From UBA8941 sp963780545 (GTDB lineage Archaea; Thermoproteota; Bathyarchaeia; TCS64): a DNA stretch of 64,000 nt. Below are positions 8,992 through 17,894 of the stretch, piece after piece. The translations under genes were made by a program, and so were the position numbers. The notes under the pieces were generated by a model that was not told the origin of the DNA, did not search any database, and saw only the letters and a program-made list of their open reading frames with translations. How positions within the stretch are numbered: the stretch's first letter is position 1; the number at the start of each line of letters is the position of its first letter. Location of the stretch: positions 434,001 to 498,000 of the forward strand of contig CAWACK010000010.1 of NCBI GenBank assembly GCA_963780545.1, in the 5' to 3' direction.

Positions 8992-10074
8992 CTACCTTGT
9001 AATCTGAAGCTGCTTCATCTTCTCCAGGTTCTCGGGCTTACGCTCAAAGTACTTCCTGACGGGCTCGAGGAGCTCGACCATCGATTCGGCGGCGGCGTTT
9101 TTAAGGTCCATAGGATGGAGCTTTCCCTCATAGTAGGTCTTTGCGAGCTCCTCGTAATTCTCAAAGGTAACGTCACCCCCGAATTTGGCTGGGCGCTTGA
9201 CCTCCAACTTACCGAGATGGGGGAAGACGACCATCCGAACATGTTCGAGGACGGGGTTGCCCTCTAACTGCTTCGGCGGGCAAAATGCCTCCTTATACTT
9301 CTGCCTGATCTCCCCTGGGGTATCATTAACCCAGATGGCGCCCTTCGCGACACTCTTACTCATTTTGGTTGTGATCGCTTTGTTGATACCCTCATCATCG
9401 TCGAAGTTACCCTGAATGGTTGTGTCCTGGAGCCCGGGGAGCAGTGGTGAATGGAGGCAGACGGGGACCTTGTAGCCGAGCTTTGGTGCTATCTCCCTGC
9501 AGAGCATGTGAACCTTCCTCTGATCCATTCCACTGCATGCGGCATCGAGTTCCATTTGGAATATGTCTGAGGTCTGGAGCGCCGGGTAGAGAACCCATGA
9601 TGCCTCAACGTCATCGGCATCCGCACTACGCCCCATAATTGGCATCGCACGTAGAGCCCTCTTCATCGTCATCGACTTCATTACCCTCACGACCTTCTCC
9701 CAGTAGTCGCCGTGACTGACAATATCCGAGGCCCAAAGGTACTCTACCTTCCCTTCAGGGAGACCGAGTGCGGTGAAGCAGTCCTTGAAGTACTCGGCTC
9801 CTGCTCTGAGGTTGTCGAGGTCGCCGCCGAGCTTATTGTTTATCCACCCGTGCCACTCAGCGAGATAAATTATGAAGTGGAAGCCCGCATCAGCATAGTC
9901 TTTCATCTTCTTCCCCACGACGAGTCCGGTGCCAGCATGCATCATACCGCTGGGCTCGAAGCCGACATATCCGCGGGGGTGGTTGTTATTCTCTAATAGG
10001 TTTCGGAGCTCATTCTTAGTGATGATCTCCTGAAGGTTTTGGGAGATTAGCCTGTATCGGGTCTCGACATCCAT
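8992..10074 (-). CDS. tyrS: Tyrosyl-tRNA synthetase (archaeal type)
   Basis: 360 aa class I aminoacyl-tRNA synthetase. The HIGH-like element is HAGTG near residue 46 and the KMSKS loop is TTKMSKSVAKG. It has the archaeal/eukaryotic short form without the bacterial S4-like C-terminal domain. It charges tRNA-Tyr. It converges with gap, 9 bp between stops. A plausible TATA element lies about 35-40 bp upstream of the ATG at 10074. Confidence 0.96.
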   Translation of the reverse strand: MDVETRYRLISQNLQEIITKNELRNLLENNNHPRGYVGFEPSGMMHAGTGLVVGKKMKDYADAGFHFIIYLAEWHGWINNKLGGDLDNLRAGAEYFKDCFTALGLPEGKVEYLWASDIVSHGDYWEKVVRVMKSMTMKRALRAMPIMGRSADADDVEASWVLYPALQTSDIFQMELDAACSGMDQRKVHMLCREIAPKLGYKVPVCLHSPLLPGLQDTTIQGNFDDDEGINKAITTKMSKSVAKGAIWVNDTPGEIRQKYKEAFCPPKQLEGNPVLEHVRMVVFPHLGKLEVKRPAKFGGDVTFENYEELAKTYYEGKLHPMDLKNAAAESMVELLEPVRKYFERKPENLEKMKQLQITR

Positions 10075-10236
10075 GTATCTCGCCTTTGGAATCTTTCAGA
10101 GACTCCGCTATTAAGGTTTGAGGGCATACTCCACAACCCTCAGGTAGTTAATGAAATATGTAGATTGTTATAGTTTCTATGAGTTTTCCCCTAGAACATC
10201 CGAGAAGAGGAAGGCGAAACTGAAGAATTTGATCTT

Positions 10237-10640
10237 CTCAGCTGCCATTAAGGGCAGCTGAGGCGGTTGCAAAGAGTGAGATTTCGTCCGCTGAACTAAC
10301 GAAGCTCCATCTCCACCGTGTCGAGGTCTTCAACCCCAGGCTAAACGCGATAACTACCCTTCTGAGTAAGTAAGCGCTTAAGTTGGCGAAGATGGCCGAC
10401 GAGCGCGCGCGCAACGGTGGGCTGGGGCGTCCCTGTACCTCGCAACAAACACACAGCCTCAACGCATGGAGCCAACGCTCCGCTCAGCTGAGCTCTCTCA
10501 AATTGCGAGGAGTCCGACGCCCAAGCCCTGCCCGCCTGTCCCATGACTGGGTAACCCCGTCTTCACAGGTGACCCTCCGCGGAGTCCGTCTGCATGGTGC
10601 GTCGTCTCTGCGGGCAACGTAGACTCGGAGGCTGGGCTTA
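10237..10640. ncRNA. Candidate structured non-coding RNA, family not recognised
   Basis: This is a gene-free, GC-rich block inside a 770-bp spacer (10075-10843) with AT-rich flanks. Pairings seen: a perfect 10-bp hairpin 10237-10246/10253-10262; a long-range stem 10419-10431/10516-10528 (12 of 13 pairs); nested inside it 10438-10445/10503-10510 (8 of 8) and hairpin 10468-10472/10477-10481; then 10529-10535/10610-10616 (7 of 7) enclosing 10536-10539/10565-10568 and hairpin 10540-10543/10548-10551. Strand is undecided. RNase P RNA was considered, but its conserved GAGGAAAGTCC and ACAGAA elements were not found. No tRNA or SRP signature. Confidence 0.5.
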
Positions 10641-10816
10641 TATTCTTAGAGGAAGAAAACTCAAACACAAAGAATCGCGAAGTTTTAACGACTCCCATTT
10701 TCATCGATGAATAAACTTATCCAACCCATCTCATAAGCCAAAGAAGATGCGAAAAACAATTTTTTCTCGAATAACATCTATTTCAACCCCTTTCACAGAC
10801 TAAAAATGGATTATTT

Positions 10817-10835
10817 TAATACGTTAAACGTATTA
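10817..10835. promoter_or_regulatory. 19-bp palindrome before the M14 peptidase gene
   Basis: TAATACGTT-A-AACGTATTA is a perfect inverted repeat with a 1-bp centre, ending 8 bp before the ATG at 10844. It lies where a repressor would block RNA polymerase or transcription start (AT-rich TATA-like sequence overlaps and precedes it). Likely an operator; the regulator is unknown. Confidence 0.55.
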
Positions 10836-10843
10836 TTTGTACC

Positions 10844-13375
10844 ATGTCTCAGAGGATTATCTCCCCCGAAGAATTTTTTGGTCAGGTGATGGGGGAGGAT
10901 CGAAAACTCGTCAGGTGGGACCGGATAGTTGATTATTTTAATGAATTAGGCAGGTCGCCTTGTGTCAGAGTCAAGGAGCTCGGTAAATCAACTGAGGGAA
11001 ATCCATTCCTCTTGGCCGTGATAACGAGCCCAGAGAATATGAGTAGACTCGACGAGATTATGAAGGAGAGTTGGAGGATCGCCCACCCCAAAGGCATCCG
11101 CCGAGAGGAGTTCGATGAGATAGTTTCCGGTGGCAAGGCCGTTGTTGCAATGTCTATGAGCATCCACGCAACTGAGGTTGGTGGCACTCAGATGGCGCCA
11201 GAGCTCGCATACGAGCTTGCTACAAGACCCGAGTACGCTGAGGTTCGTCGCAACGTCGTCCTCCTCCTCTTTCCATGCTTCAACCCTGACGGCCAGATAA
11301 TGGTCACCGACTGGTATAACAAATACCTGAACACCGAATATGAGGGGACTAATCCTCCCTGGCTCTATCACAGGTATACGGGCCATGACAACAACCGCGA
11401 CGCCATCAACCTCTCAATGGTAGAGAGCCAGATGGTCGCGCGAGTCATATTCAGAGAATGGTACCCTCAAGTCTACATCGACTACCACCACATGGGTAGC
11501 TACGGCGCAAGATTCTACATCCCTCCCTTCAGCAACCCGGTGGATGACCAGGTCGATCCTCTCATCTGGACGGAGCAAGAGTTCTTCGGTGGGTTGATGC
11601 ATGTGATGCTCGAGGCTGAGGGGAAGATCGGCGTAGAATCAGCCGCCACATACCCCGGGGAGTTCATGCCAACCTTCAACTATGTCCCATGCTGGCACAA
11701 CATCTGTGGTATGCTGACGGAGTCGGCTAGCGCAGGCTTGGCTACCCCAATCTGGGTTCATTACCATCAACTGAAGCCGAGCAACCGCGGCCGCCCAGAG
11801 TACCGTACCCAGATGGGCTTCCCACACCCTTGGCCCGGTGGGTGGTGGAGGCTCCGCGACGTCGTTGAGCAGCAGAAGATAAGCGCCAAAGCGACTCTTA
11901 TGGCGGCTTCAAACTTCAGGGAGATGATCCTTAGGAACATGTACTTGAAGGCGACGCACTCCCTTGAGAAGGGTACTAATGAGGCACCCTACGCCTTCAT
12001 CATAAAGCCGGAGCAGCATGACGAACTCATCGCCTACAAGCTGCTGAAGACGCTTATGGACATGGGTGTCGAGGTGCAGCGGAGTCTCAAAGAGTTCACG
12101 GCTGACGACATCACATACCCTCGAGGTACATACGCCATCTCAGCTTCCCAACCGTGTAGACCCTACATAATGTCCCTCCTTAAGCGAACCTTCTACCACG
12201 TCGGCCCCTTCAGCAGTAAGCCCGATGGGACACCCCTGATGCCCTATGACCTAGCCACCTACACGATCCCCGAGTTCATGGGCGTCCGGTTGCACGAGGT
12301 TGAGCACCGATTCGAGGGCTTCTTCGAGTCTGTACCAAGCCTCCGTTTCCCGAGGGGTGGTGTCGCATCCCAGGCACCCAGTGGCTGGCTCCTAGACGCC
12401 CGCCACAACGACGGCTACGCAGCCATCAACAGGTTGCTTAGGAAGGGCTTCGAGGTCAAGAGGCTGAAGATGCCCCTGCTTGTCGGGGAGAAAACCTACC
12501 CTGCAGGCACTTGGCACATCGTCGGTGTGGACGTTGAAGACGAGCTTGAGAAGCTCTCCAGGCGATACCACCTCTACTTCTACGCTGCGCCTGAGGGTGA
12601 GTTGAATGAGGTCTCAACCAAGTTGCTTAAGATAGGTGTCTTCCAGCGATACTATGGCGGAAACACAGACGAGGGCTGGACTCGTTGGCTTCTGGAGCAG
12701 TTTAGATTCAGCTACAAAACTGTCTTCGATAAGGACATCAAGCGTGGGAGGCTCGCGGAGAAGTTCGATGTCCTAATCCTCCCAACTGATAACAAGAGCA
12801 TGATAACCGGCGAGGGGATTGATGAGTATCTCGATAAGCGTTCGCAGGGCGCCATGGCTTTACCCAAGTATCCCCCCGATTACCGGAGCGGAATCGGGAA
12901 GGATGGAGTAGAGAAGCTGAAGGAGTTCGCTGAAGCTGGAGGTACGATCCTCTGTTTAGGCGAGTCGAGTGACTTCGCAATAGAGGAGCTGAAGGTTCCC
13001 GTAAAGAATGTCCTCTCCGACGTCAAGCTGCAGGACTTCTTCTGCCCAGGTTCGACTCTACACGTAGACGTCGACGGAGGGAACCAACTCGCTTGGGGGG
13101 TCCAGGAGGATCTGCTTATCATATTCCGTAATCACCCCGCCTTCGAGGTCAAGCCGGGGAACCACAGCGACGACTGCAGCGTAGTCATTAGCTACCCCGA
13201 GGCCCGCATCATGGAGAGTGGCTGGCTGCAGGGCGAGGAGAAGCTGGCTCGAAAGGCAGCGATGATCGAGACAAGGATGGGAAAGGGGCGCGTGATACTC
13301 TATGGTTTCGCACCCCAATATCGCGCCCAGAGCGACGCGGCTTTTAAGCTATTATTCAACCCCCTCATCGGGTGA
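10844..13375 (+). CDS. M14-type zinc carboxypeptidase-like protein with C-terminal amidotransferase-like domain
   Basis: 843 aa. The N-terminal M14 fold shows H108-A-T-E111 as the HxxE zinc motif, a DNNRD segment, and YHHMG at about residues 214-218 carrying the third ligand. The C-terminal part (FDVLILPTDN, AGGTILCLGES) resembles a class I glutamine-amidotransferase-like flavodoxin fold found in large M14 relatives. No signal peptide is visible, unlike most bacterial homologues, so it may act in the cytoplasm. It precedes an aminotransferase on the same strand and fits peptide catabolism. A 19-bp palindrome just upstream suggests regulated expression. Confidence 0.82.
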   Translation: MSQRIISPEEFFGQVMGEDRKLVRWDRIVDYFNELGRSPCVRVKELGKSTEGNPFLLAVITSPENMSRLDEIMKESWRIAHPKGIRREEFDEIVSGGKAVVAMSMSIHATEVGGTQMAPELAYELATRPEYAEVRRNVVLLLFPCFNPDGQIMVTDWYNKYLNTEYEGTNPPWLYHRYTGHDNNRDAINLSMVESQMVARVIFREWYPQVYIDYHHMGSYGARFYIPPFSNPVDDQVDPLIWTEQEFFGGLMHVMLEAEGKIGVESAATYPGEFMPTFNYVPCWHNICGMLTESASAGLATPIWVHYHQLKPSNRGRPEYRTQMGFPHPWPGGWWRLRDVVEQQKISAKATLMAASNFREMILRNMYLKATHSLEKGTNEAPYAFIIKPEQHDELIAYKLLKTLMDMGVEVQRSLKEFTADDITYPRGTYAISASQPCRPYIMSLLKRTFYHVGPFSSKPDGTPLMPYDLATYTIPEFMGVRLHEVEHRFEGFFESVPSLRFPRGGVASQAPSGWLLDARHNDGYAAINRLLRKGFEVKRLKMPLLVGEKTYPAGTWHIVGVDVEDELEKLSRRYHLYFYAAPEGELNEVSTKLLKIGVFQRYYGGNTDEGWTRWLLEQFRFSYKTVFDKDIKRGRLAEKFDVLILPTDNKSMITGEGIDEYLDKRSQGAMALPKYPPDYRSGIGKDGVEKLKEFAEAGGTILCLGESSDFAIEELKVPVKNVLSDVKLQDFFCPGSTLHVDVDGGNQLAWGVQEDLLIIFRNHPAFEVKPGNHSDDCSVVISYPEARIMESGWLQGEEKLARKAAMIETRMGKGRVILYGFAPQYRAQSDAAFKLLFNPLIG

Positions 13376-13436
13376 AGCCTATATATCATCCATACATTTT
13401 CAGCTTCCATAATTACTTTTGTCAAACAGCGAAGAC

Positions 13437-13445
13437 GTTTTATAG
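13437..13445 (+). promoter_or_regulatory. TATA box of the class I aminotransferase gene
   Basis: TTTTATAGG lies about 26 nt before 13467. That puts transcription start almost on the GTG at 13472 or just ahead of the ATG at 13481, so a very short leader is expected. Confidence 0.45.
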
Positions 13446-13471
13446 GAAAGCCATCTCTGGTTCAAGGATAA

Positions 13472-14650
13472 GTGGTTGACATGGATGTAAGTAAATTCGC
13501 TAAGAAGGAACTCCTCTCAATGGGAGGGGGGTCCTCAACTCGATCAAGAGTCGCCTATGACCCTAAGCTGATCAACCTCGGCGCAGGCGACCCCGACTTC
13601 AACCAGCCCAGCTTCATCGATAAGGCCGTCTTCAAAGCGATGAAGGAGGGGCACACCCACTACGAGTTCACGGGCGTCCCCGAGTTCAAGCAGGCGATCG
13701 CCAAATATTACAGCAAGTATGGTGTGAAGATCGACCCGGATACCCAGATCAGTATCGAGTCGGGCGGCAGCCAAGCGATCTTCCGAACCTTCGGCGCTCT
13801 GCTCAACCCAGGTGACGAGATTATACTGCTCGACCCCGCATACCAGGGTTACTTCCAGCCAGCCGAATACTTCGGTGCAAAGATGGTCAAAGCGCCCATG
13901 AAGAAGGATAAGAAGGGCCTCTTCAGACCCAGCGTTGAGAATATCGCGAAGGCCTGCAGCCCCAAGACTAAGGCTGTAATGATCTGCAGCCCCGATAACC
14001 CAACCGGCGCCGTCTACAACGAGAAGGAGCTCAAGGCCCTCGCAGAGGTCTGCGTCGAGAAGGACATCTTATGCATAAGCGACGAAATCTACACCGAATT
14101 CATCTGGGGCCGCAAACCATTCATCCCGACGATGAAGATCAAGGGAATGGAGGACAGGACGCTCGCTCTCATGAGCTTCAGCAAGACCTTCGCCTGGACG
14201 GGTTGCCGTGCAGGCTACATCATTGCCAGCCCTGAACTCAGCAAACTGATTGAAGATGTACCTGTCGGTATCATTGGTATGCCAGTTCCGTTTCAGTATG
14301 CTGGCGCAGTCGCCCTCGAGAAGGGTTGGGGATTCGTCAAGAAGATGAGGAAGGAGTACAAGAAGAGGATCGACTTCAGCGTCAAGCGCCTGAATGAGAT
14401 TGATGGGATCAAATGCGCGTATCCCGAGGGTACCTTCTACGTCTTCCCAGACATCAGCGCAATAGGTATGCCTTGCGCGAAGTTCGGCCAAGAGCTCACC
14501 CTGCAGGAGAAAGTCCGCGGCGCCCCTGGAACAGGTTACGGCGAGACAGCCGAGGGTCACATAAGGTTCGCCCTCGTTGACAATATGGAACGGCTCGAAG
14601 ACGCTTGGAACAGGGTCGAGCACTTCGTCAAGAAGAACAAGAAGAAATAG
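13472..14650 (+). CDS. PLP-dependent aminotransferase, class I/II (aspartate aminotransferase family)
   Basis: 392 aa fold-type I PLP enzyme. SPDNPTG and SDEIYTEF mark the cofactor pocket, and the Schiff-base lysine is in SFSKTFAWTG. An arginine near the C-terminus (GHIRFAL) binds the substrate carboxylate. It transfers amino groups between an amino acid (aspartate, or an aromatic or other amino acid) and 2-oxoglutarate; specificity is not readable. Start is GTG 13472 or the in-frame ATG 13481. It sits downstream of the M14 peptidase and opposite a run of M20 amidohydrolases, consistent with amino-acid degradation. Confidence 0.92.
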   Translation: MVDMDVSKFAKKELLSMGGGSSTRSRVAYDPKLINLGAGDPDFNQPSFIDKAVFKAMKEGHTHYEFTGVPEFKQAIAKYYSKYGVKIDPDTQISIESGGSQAIFRTFGALLNPGDEIILLDPAYQGYFQPAEYFGAKMVKAPMKKDKKGLFRPSVENIAKACSPKTKAVMICSPDNPTGAVYNEKELKALAEVCVEKDILCISDEIYTEFIWGRKPFIPTMKIKGMEDRTLALMSFSKTFAWTGCRAGYIIASPELSKLIEDVPVGIIGMPVPFQYAGAVALEKGWGFVKKMRKEYKKRIDFSVKRLNEIDGIKCAYPEGTFYVFPDISAIGMPCAKFGQELTLQEKVRGAPGTGYGETAEGHIRFALVDNMERLEDAWNRVEHFVKKNKKK

Positions 14651-14721
14651 ACTCCACCTGACCATTTTTTACGCAGGTTTTTACTCGCAAACACCCTATT
14701 AGCGCGCGTTATGCCGGGAAA

Positions 14722-16170
14722 TTAGTCCTTGCCCCTATTTTTCTCAGCGTAAGCCCTAGCGGTCTCCAGCGGGGGCTGGATTTCAGCTGGGATGGGAGAT
14801 GCATACTTCTTCCCTAAAAGGCGCTTCCTGTGCTCGTCCTGCGCCTCCTTAACAAGCTCTGGCCTCGTGAGCAGGTCCAGGACCGATCCCGCAGTGACCT
14901 TGCAGCTGAATATGAGGCTCTTATGACCGAGAGCCATTGCGCCACAGGCGACCCACTGCCAGCTGTGTGCTGGGCTGCCAAGAGGATAGGTCGCGGTGTT
15001 GTACTCGACGGCGGGCACCACCCAACTAACGTCGCCGACGTCCGTTGAGCCTGCGCTACAATAGTCCTCGCCGAAGGGATCGAGGACATCGTCGGCCATC
15101 TCCATGTCGGCGTAGCGCTCCCAGGTGGGGACCTTTTGCCGCTTCAGATCGTCGATCTTCACCTGCCTATCTAGGTCCGCGTTGATCTTCTTCGCGAAGT
15201 CGATTTCCTCAGCCGTGTGCTGGGGTGCGCCTATCTCCTTCATGTTCGCGGTGATAGTTTTCGCGATTACTCTGTTCGGTATGAGGTTGTATAGCCCCAT
15301 GATGAACTCGACTTTTAGGGTCGTCTCGGTCATCATGGCTGCTCCTTCAGCGATCTTTATTATGCGTTGATATATCGACTCAAGCTGGTCTCTTTGGGGC
15401 GCTCGAATATAGTACCAGCTACGAGCGTAGTCGGGCACCACGTTGGGCTGGCCGCCTCCGACCTCGATTACGTAGTGGAACCTCGCCTCCTGTATCACAT
15501 GCTCCCTCAGATAGTTGACGCCGATGTTCATCAACTCAACTGCGTCGAGGGCGCTTCTTCCCTGCTCTGGGCTGCCCGCAGCGTGGCTCGTCTTCCCGTA
15601 GTAGTGGAACTTGACCCCGTTGACCGCCGTGCTTGTGCCCAGTCCCGCCGAGTTGATCGAGTTTGGGTGATGGCTGATGACGGCGTCGACATCGTCGAAT
15701 AGACCGGCTCGGACCATGAAGACCTTGCCAACGAAGTTCTCCTCCGCGGGGGTTCCGAAGAACCTGATTGTGCCCTTGATCCCAGCCTTCTCCATCGCGT
15801 AGCGAGCCGCTATGGCGCCTACGGCGCCGCTTGTGCCGTGGATGTGGTGACCGCAGCCGTGTCCGGGTGTCCCCTCCCTTAGAGGTGCTTTCTCAGGCAC
15901 GGCTTTGTTGCTGATCCCCGGTAGGGCATCAAACTCGCCCATGACCCCGATTACGGGCTTTCCGCTCCCCCATGTGGCGACGAACGCTGTGGGCATCCCC
16001 GCGACACCAGCCTCAACGGTGAAGCCATTTTTACTCAACTCATTCTGGAGCAGCTTTGAGCTCCTTGTCTCCATGAGTCCGAGTTCGGCGTAGCCCCAGA
16101 TCGTGTCAGCTATCTCGATTATTCTCTTCTGGTTCTCGTCGATCCAGCTCCACGCAGTGTCTTTAACCAT
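14722..16170 (-). CDS. M20 amidohydrolase, AbgB-like (paralogue 1)
   Basis: 482 aa, the same length class as p-aminobenzoyl-glutamate hydrolase subunit B. The metal site is GHGCGHHIHG near residue 105. The dimerisation lid has GKTSHAAGSPEQGRSALDA, and a second conserved block is GGQPNVVPDYARSW. It hydrolyses an amide bond of an acylated amino acid; the true substrate is unknown. It is the last of three tandem copies transcribed leftward, 38 bp after paralogue 2. The copies share long near-identical stretches, so duplication looks fairly recent. Confidence 0.9.
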   Translation of the reverse strand: MVKDTAWSWIDENQKRIIEIADTIWGYAELGLMETRSSKLLQNELSKNGFTVEAGVAGMPTAFVATWGSGKPVIGVMGEFDALPGISNKAVPEKAPLREGTPGHGCGHHIHGTSGAVGAIAARYAMEKAGIKGTIRFFGTPAEENFVGKVFMVRAGLFDDVDAVISHHPNSINSAGLGTSTAVNGVKFHYYGKTSHAAGSPEQGRSALDAVELMNIGVNYLREHVIQEARFHYVIEVGGGQPNVVPDYARSWYYIRAPQRDQLESIYQRIIKIAEGAAMMTETTLKVEFIMGLYNLIPNRVIAKTITANMKEIGAPQHTAEEIDFAKKINADLDRQVKIDDLKRQKVPTWERYADMEMADDVLDPFGEDYCSAGSTDVGDVSWVVPAVEYNTATYPLGSPAHSWQWVACGAMALGHKSLIFSCKVTAGSVLDLLTRPELVKEAQDEHRKRLLGKKYASPIPAEIQPPLETARAYAEKNRGKD

Positions 16171-16208
16171 GGTGGATAGGGGGCTTGGCGGTGGAGATAA
16201 AATAGTCG

Positions 16209-17655
16209 CTAACTCAGCTTCTCGGCTGCAACCCGAGCGATCTTGAGAGGCGGGTAAACATCATCAGGAATTGCACACCGGTAGACCCTTCCCTGCATCT
16301 TTTCTACGTGTTCCTCCTTAGCCTTACTGAGCAGCTCTGGCTTAGTGAGAAGATCGAGTGTGCTTCCCGCCATGGTCTTGGCAGCGAAGATTAGACTCTT
16401 ATGCCCTAGGCTAGTACCACTGCACGCGACGGTCTGCCAGCTGTGCCCGGGTGCGCCTAGGACGAATGCAGCGGTGCTAAACTCCATGGTTGGGGTCTGC
16501 CAGCTCACGTCGGCCACATCGGTGGAGCCACCGGAAACCTCGCCTTCGTTCCACGGGTCGAGGATGTCCCTCACCGTGTCGATGTCGAGGTACCTCTCAT
16601 AGTTTGGTATCTTCGACTTGCGTAGATTGTCGACCTTCTGCTCACGGGGAAAGCTCTTGGCGATCTCTGCAGCGAAGGCGAGTTCCTCCGGAGTGTATGT
16701 GGGGGGGCCGACATCCCTCATGTTGAAGGTAACGACCTCGCTGAGTACCTTGCTGGGGAGGGTGTTGTATATGCCTGTGAGGAACTCCACCTTTAGGTTG
16801 GTCTCGGTCATCATGGCGGCACCCTCCGCAATCTTTAGTATACGCCCGTAGATGTGGTCGACTTGGTCCCTCTCAGGGGCACGGATGTAGTACCAGCTGC
16901 GGGCGTAGTCGGGCACAACGTTGGGCTGGCCGCCACCCTCCTCTATTACATAATGGATGCGAGCCTTTTCAATCACATGCTCGCGGAGGTAGTTGGCTCC
17001 GATGTTCATCAGCTCGACCGCGTCGAGGGCGCTTCGTCCCTGCTCCGGTGACCCGGCTGCGTGGCTCGTCTTACCATAGTAGTGGAATTTGACGGAGTTG
17101 ATGGCGGTGCTGCTGGATAGGCTCGCTGTGTTTAGAGAGCCGGGGTGATGGCTGAGGCAAGCGTCGACGCCCTTGAAGAGGCCTGCGCGGACCATGAATA
17201 CCTTTCCATCGTAGTTCTCCTCAGCGGGGCAACCATACATCTTTATGGTGCCACTGAGCGCTGACTCTTCCATTTCGTTGCTGGATAGCAATCGCAGCCG
17301 CTACAGCGGTTACGCCGTGGATGTTGTGGCCACAACCATGGCCTGGTGCCCCCTCCCTGAGCGGCTCCTTCCTGGGCACTTTCTTGTTGCTGATTCCCGG
17401 TAGGGCGTCGAACTCCCCCATGAGACCGATTGTGGGTGAGCCTTTCCCCCAAGCTGCGACGAAGGCAGTTGGCATACCCGCTACACCTCTCTCTACCCTG
17501 AAGCCGTGTTTCTCGAGTTCGTCGGCTAAGAGCTTGGAGGACTTCTCTTCGACAAGCCCCAACTCGGCGTATTCCCAGACTCTATCACTTAGTTCAACGA
17601 CATAATCTCTGTTCTTCTCAATCCAGTCCCAAGCTTTTTCCTTCAATCTCGACAC
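16209..17655 (-). CDS. M20 amidohydrolase, AbgB-like (paralogue 2), frameshifted
   Basis: The two halves are in different frames. The N-terminal half (17655 down to about 17275) carries GHGCGHNIHG but then runs into a nonsense tail. The C-terminal half, ending at 16209, carries the lid and the GGQPNVVPDY block. Alignment to paralogues 1 and 3 shows that dropping one base at the CGA/AAA stretch (17277-17273) restores a protein of about 481 aa with exactly the expected spacing before GTI. Either one extra base in the assembly or a recent frameshift; everything else is intact. It starts 239 bp after paralogue 3. Confidence 0.82.
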
Positions 17656-17894
17656 CGATACTTGAACTCAGGCTAGTAACCGGTAAAAGTCTTGGCACCA
17701 CTAGTCTCAAATCATCCTTAGTTCTGGCCGAAGACCATCAACTCTCCTGAGTTGTCACCCCGTCTCGAACCGCTTGAAATCGCCTCTCTATTAGACTGAG
17801 ATTTAACAGTTCCCTATATTCATCCCAGAAAGCACTTTGACCAACCTAGGTAAAATAACCCGTCGCTACAAAAACTATCTAATGGGGAAATGGC

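Noticed and set aside
10200..10650. RNase P RNA identity for the structured block
   Set aside because: The conserved P4 strands (GAGGAAAGTCC and ACAGAA/CGGCTT) could not be found in either orientation; left as unassigned.
10238..10704. Several 67-79 codon frames in the tyrS-M14 spacer
   Set aside because: They run through paired RNA-like sequence on both strands and mutually overlap; none has a protein-like pattern.
17700..17880. Possible tRNA in the spacer between M20 copies (GGTTCGA-like string on minus)
   Set aside because: The flanking bases do not form a T-arm stem and no acceptor or anticodon arm is present.
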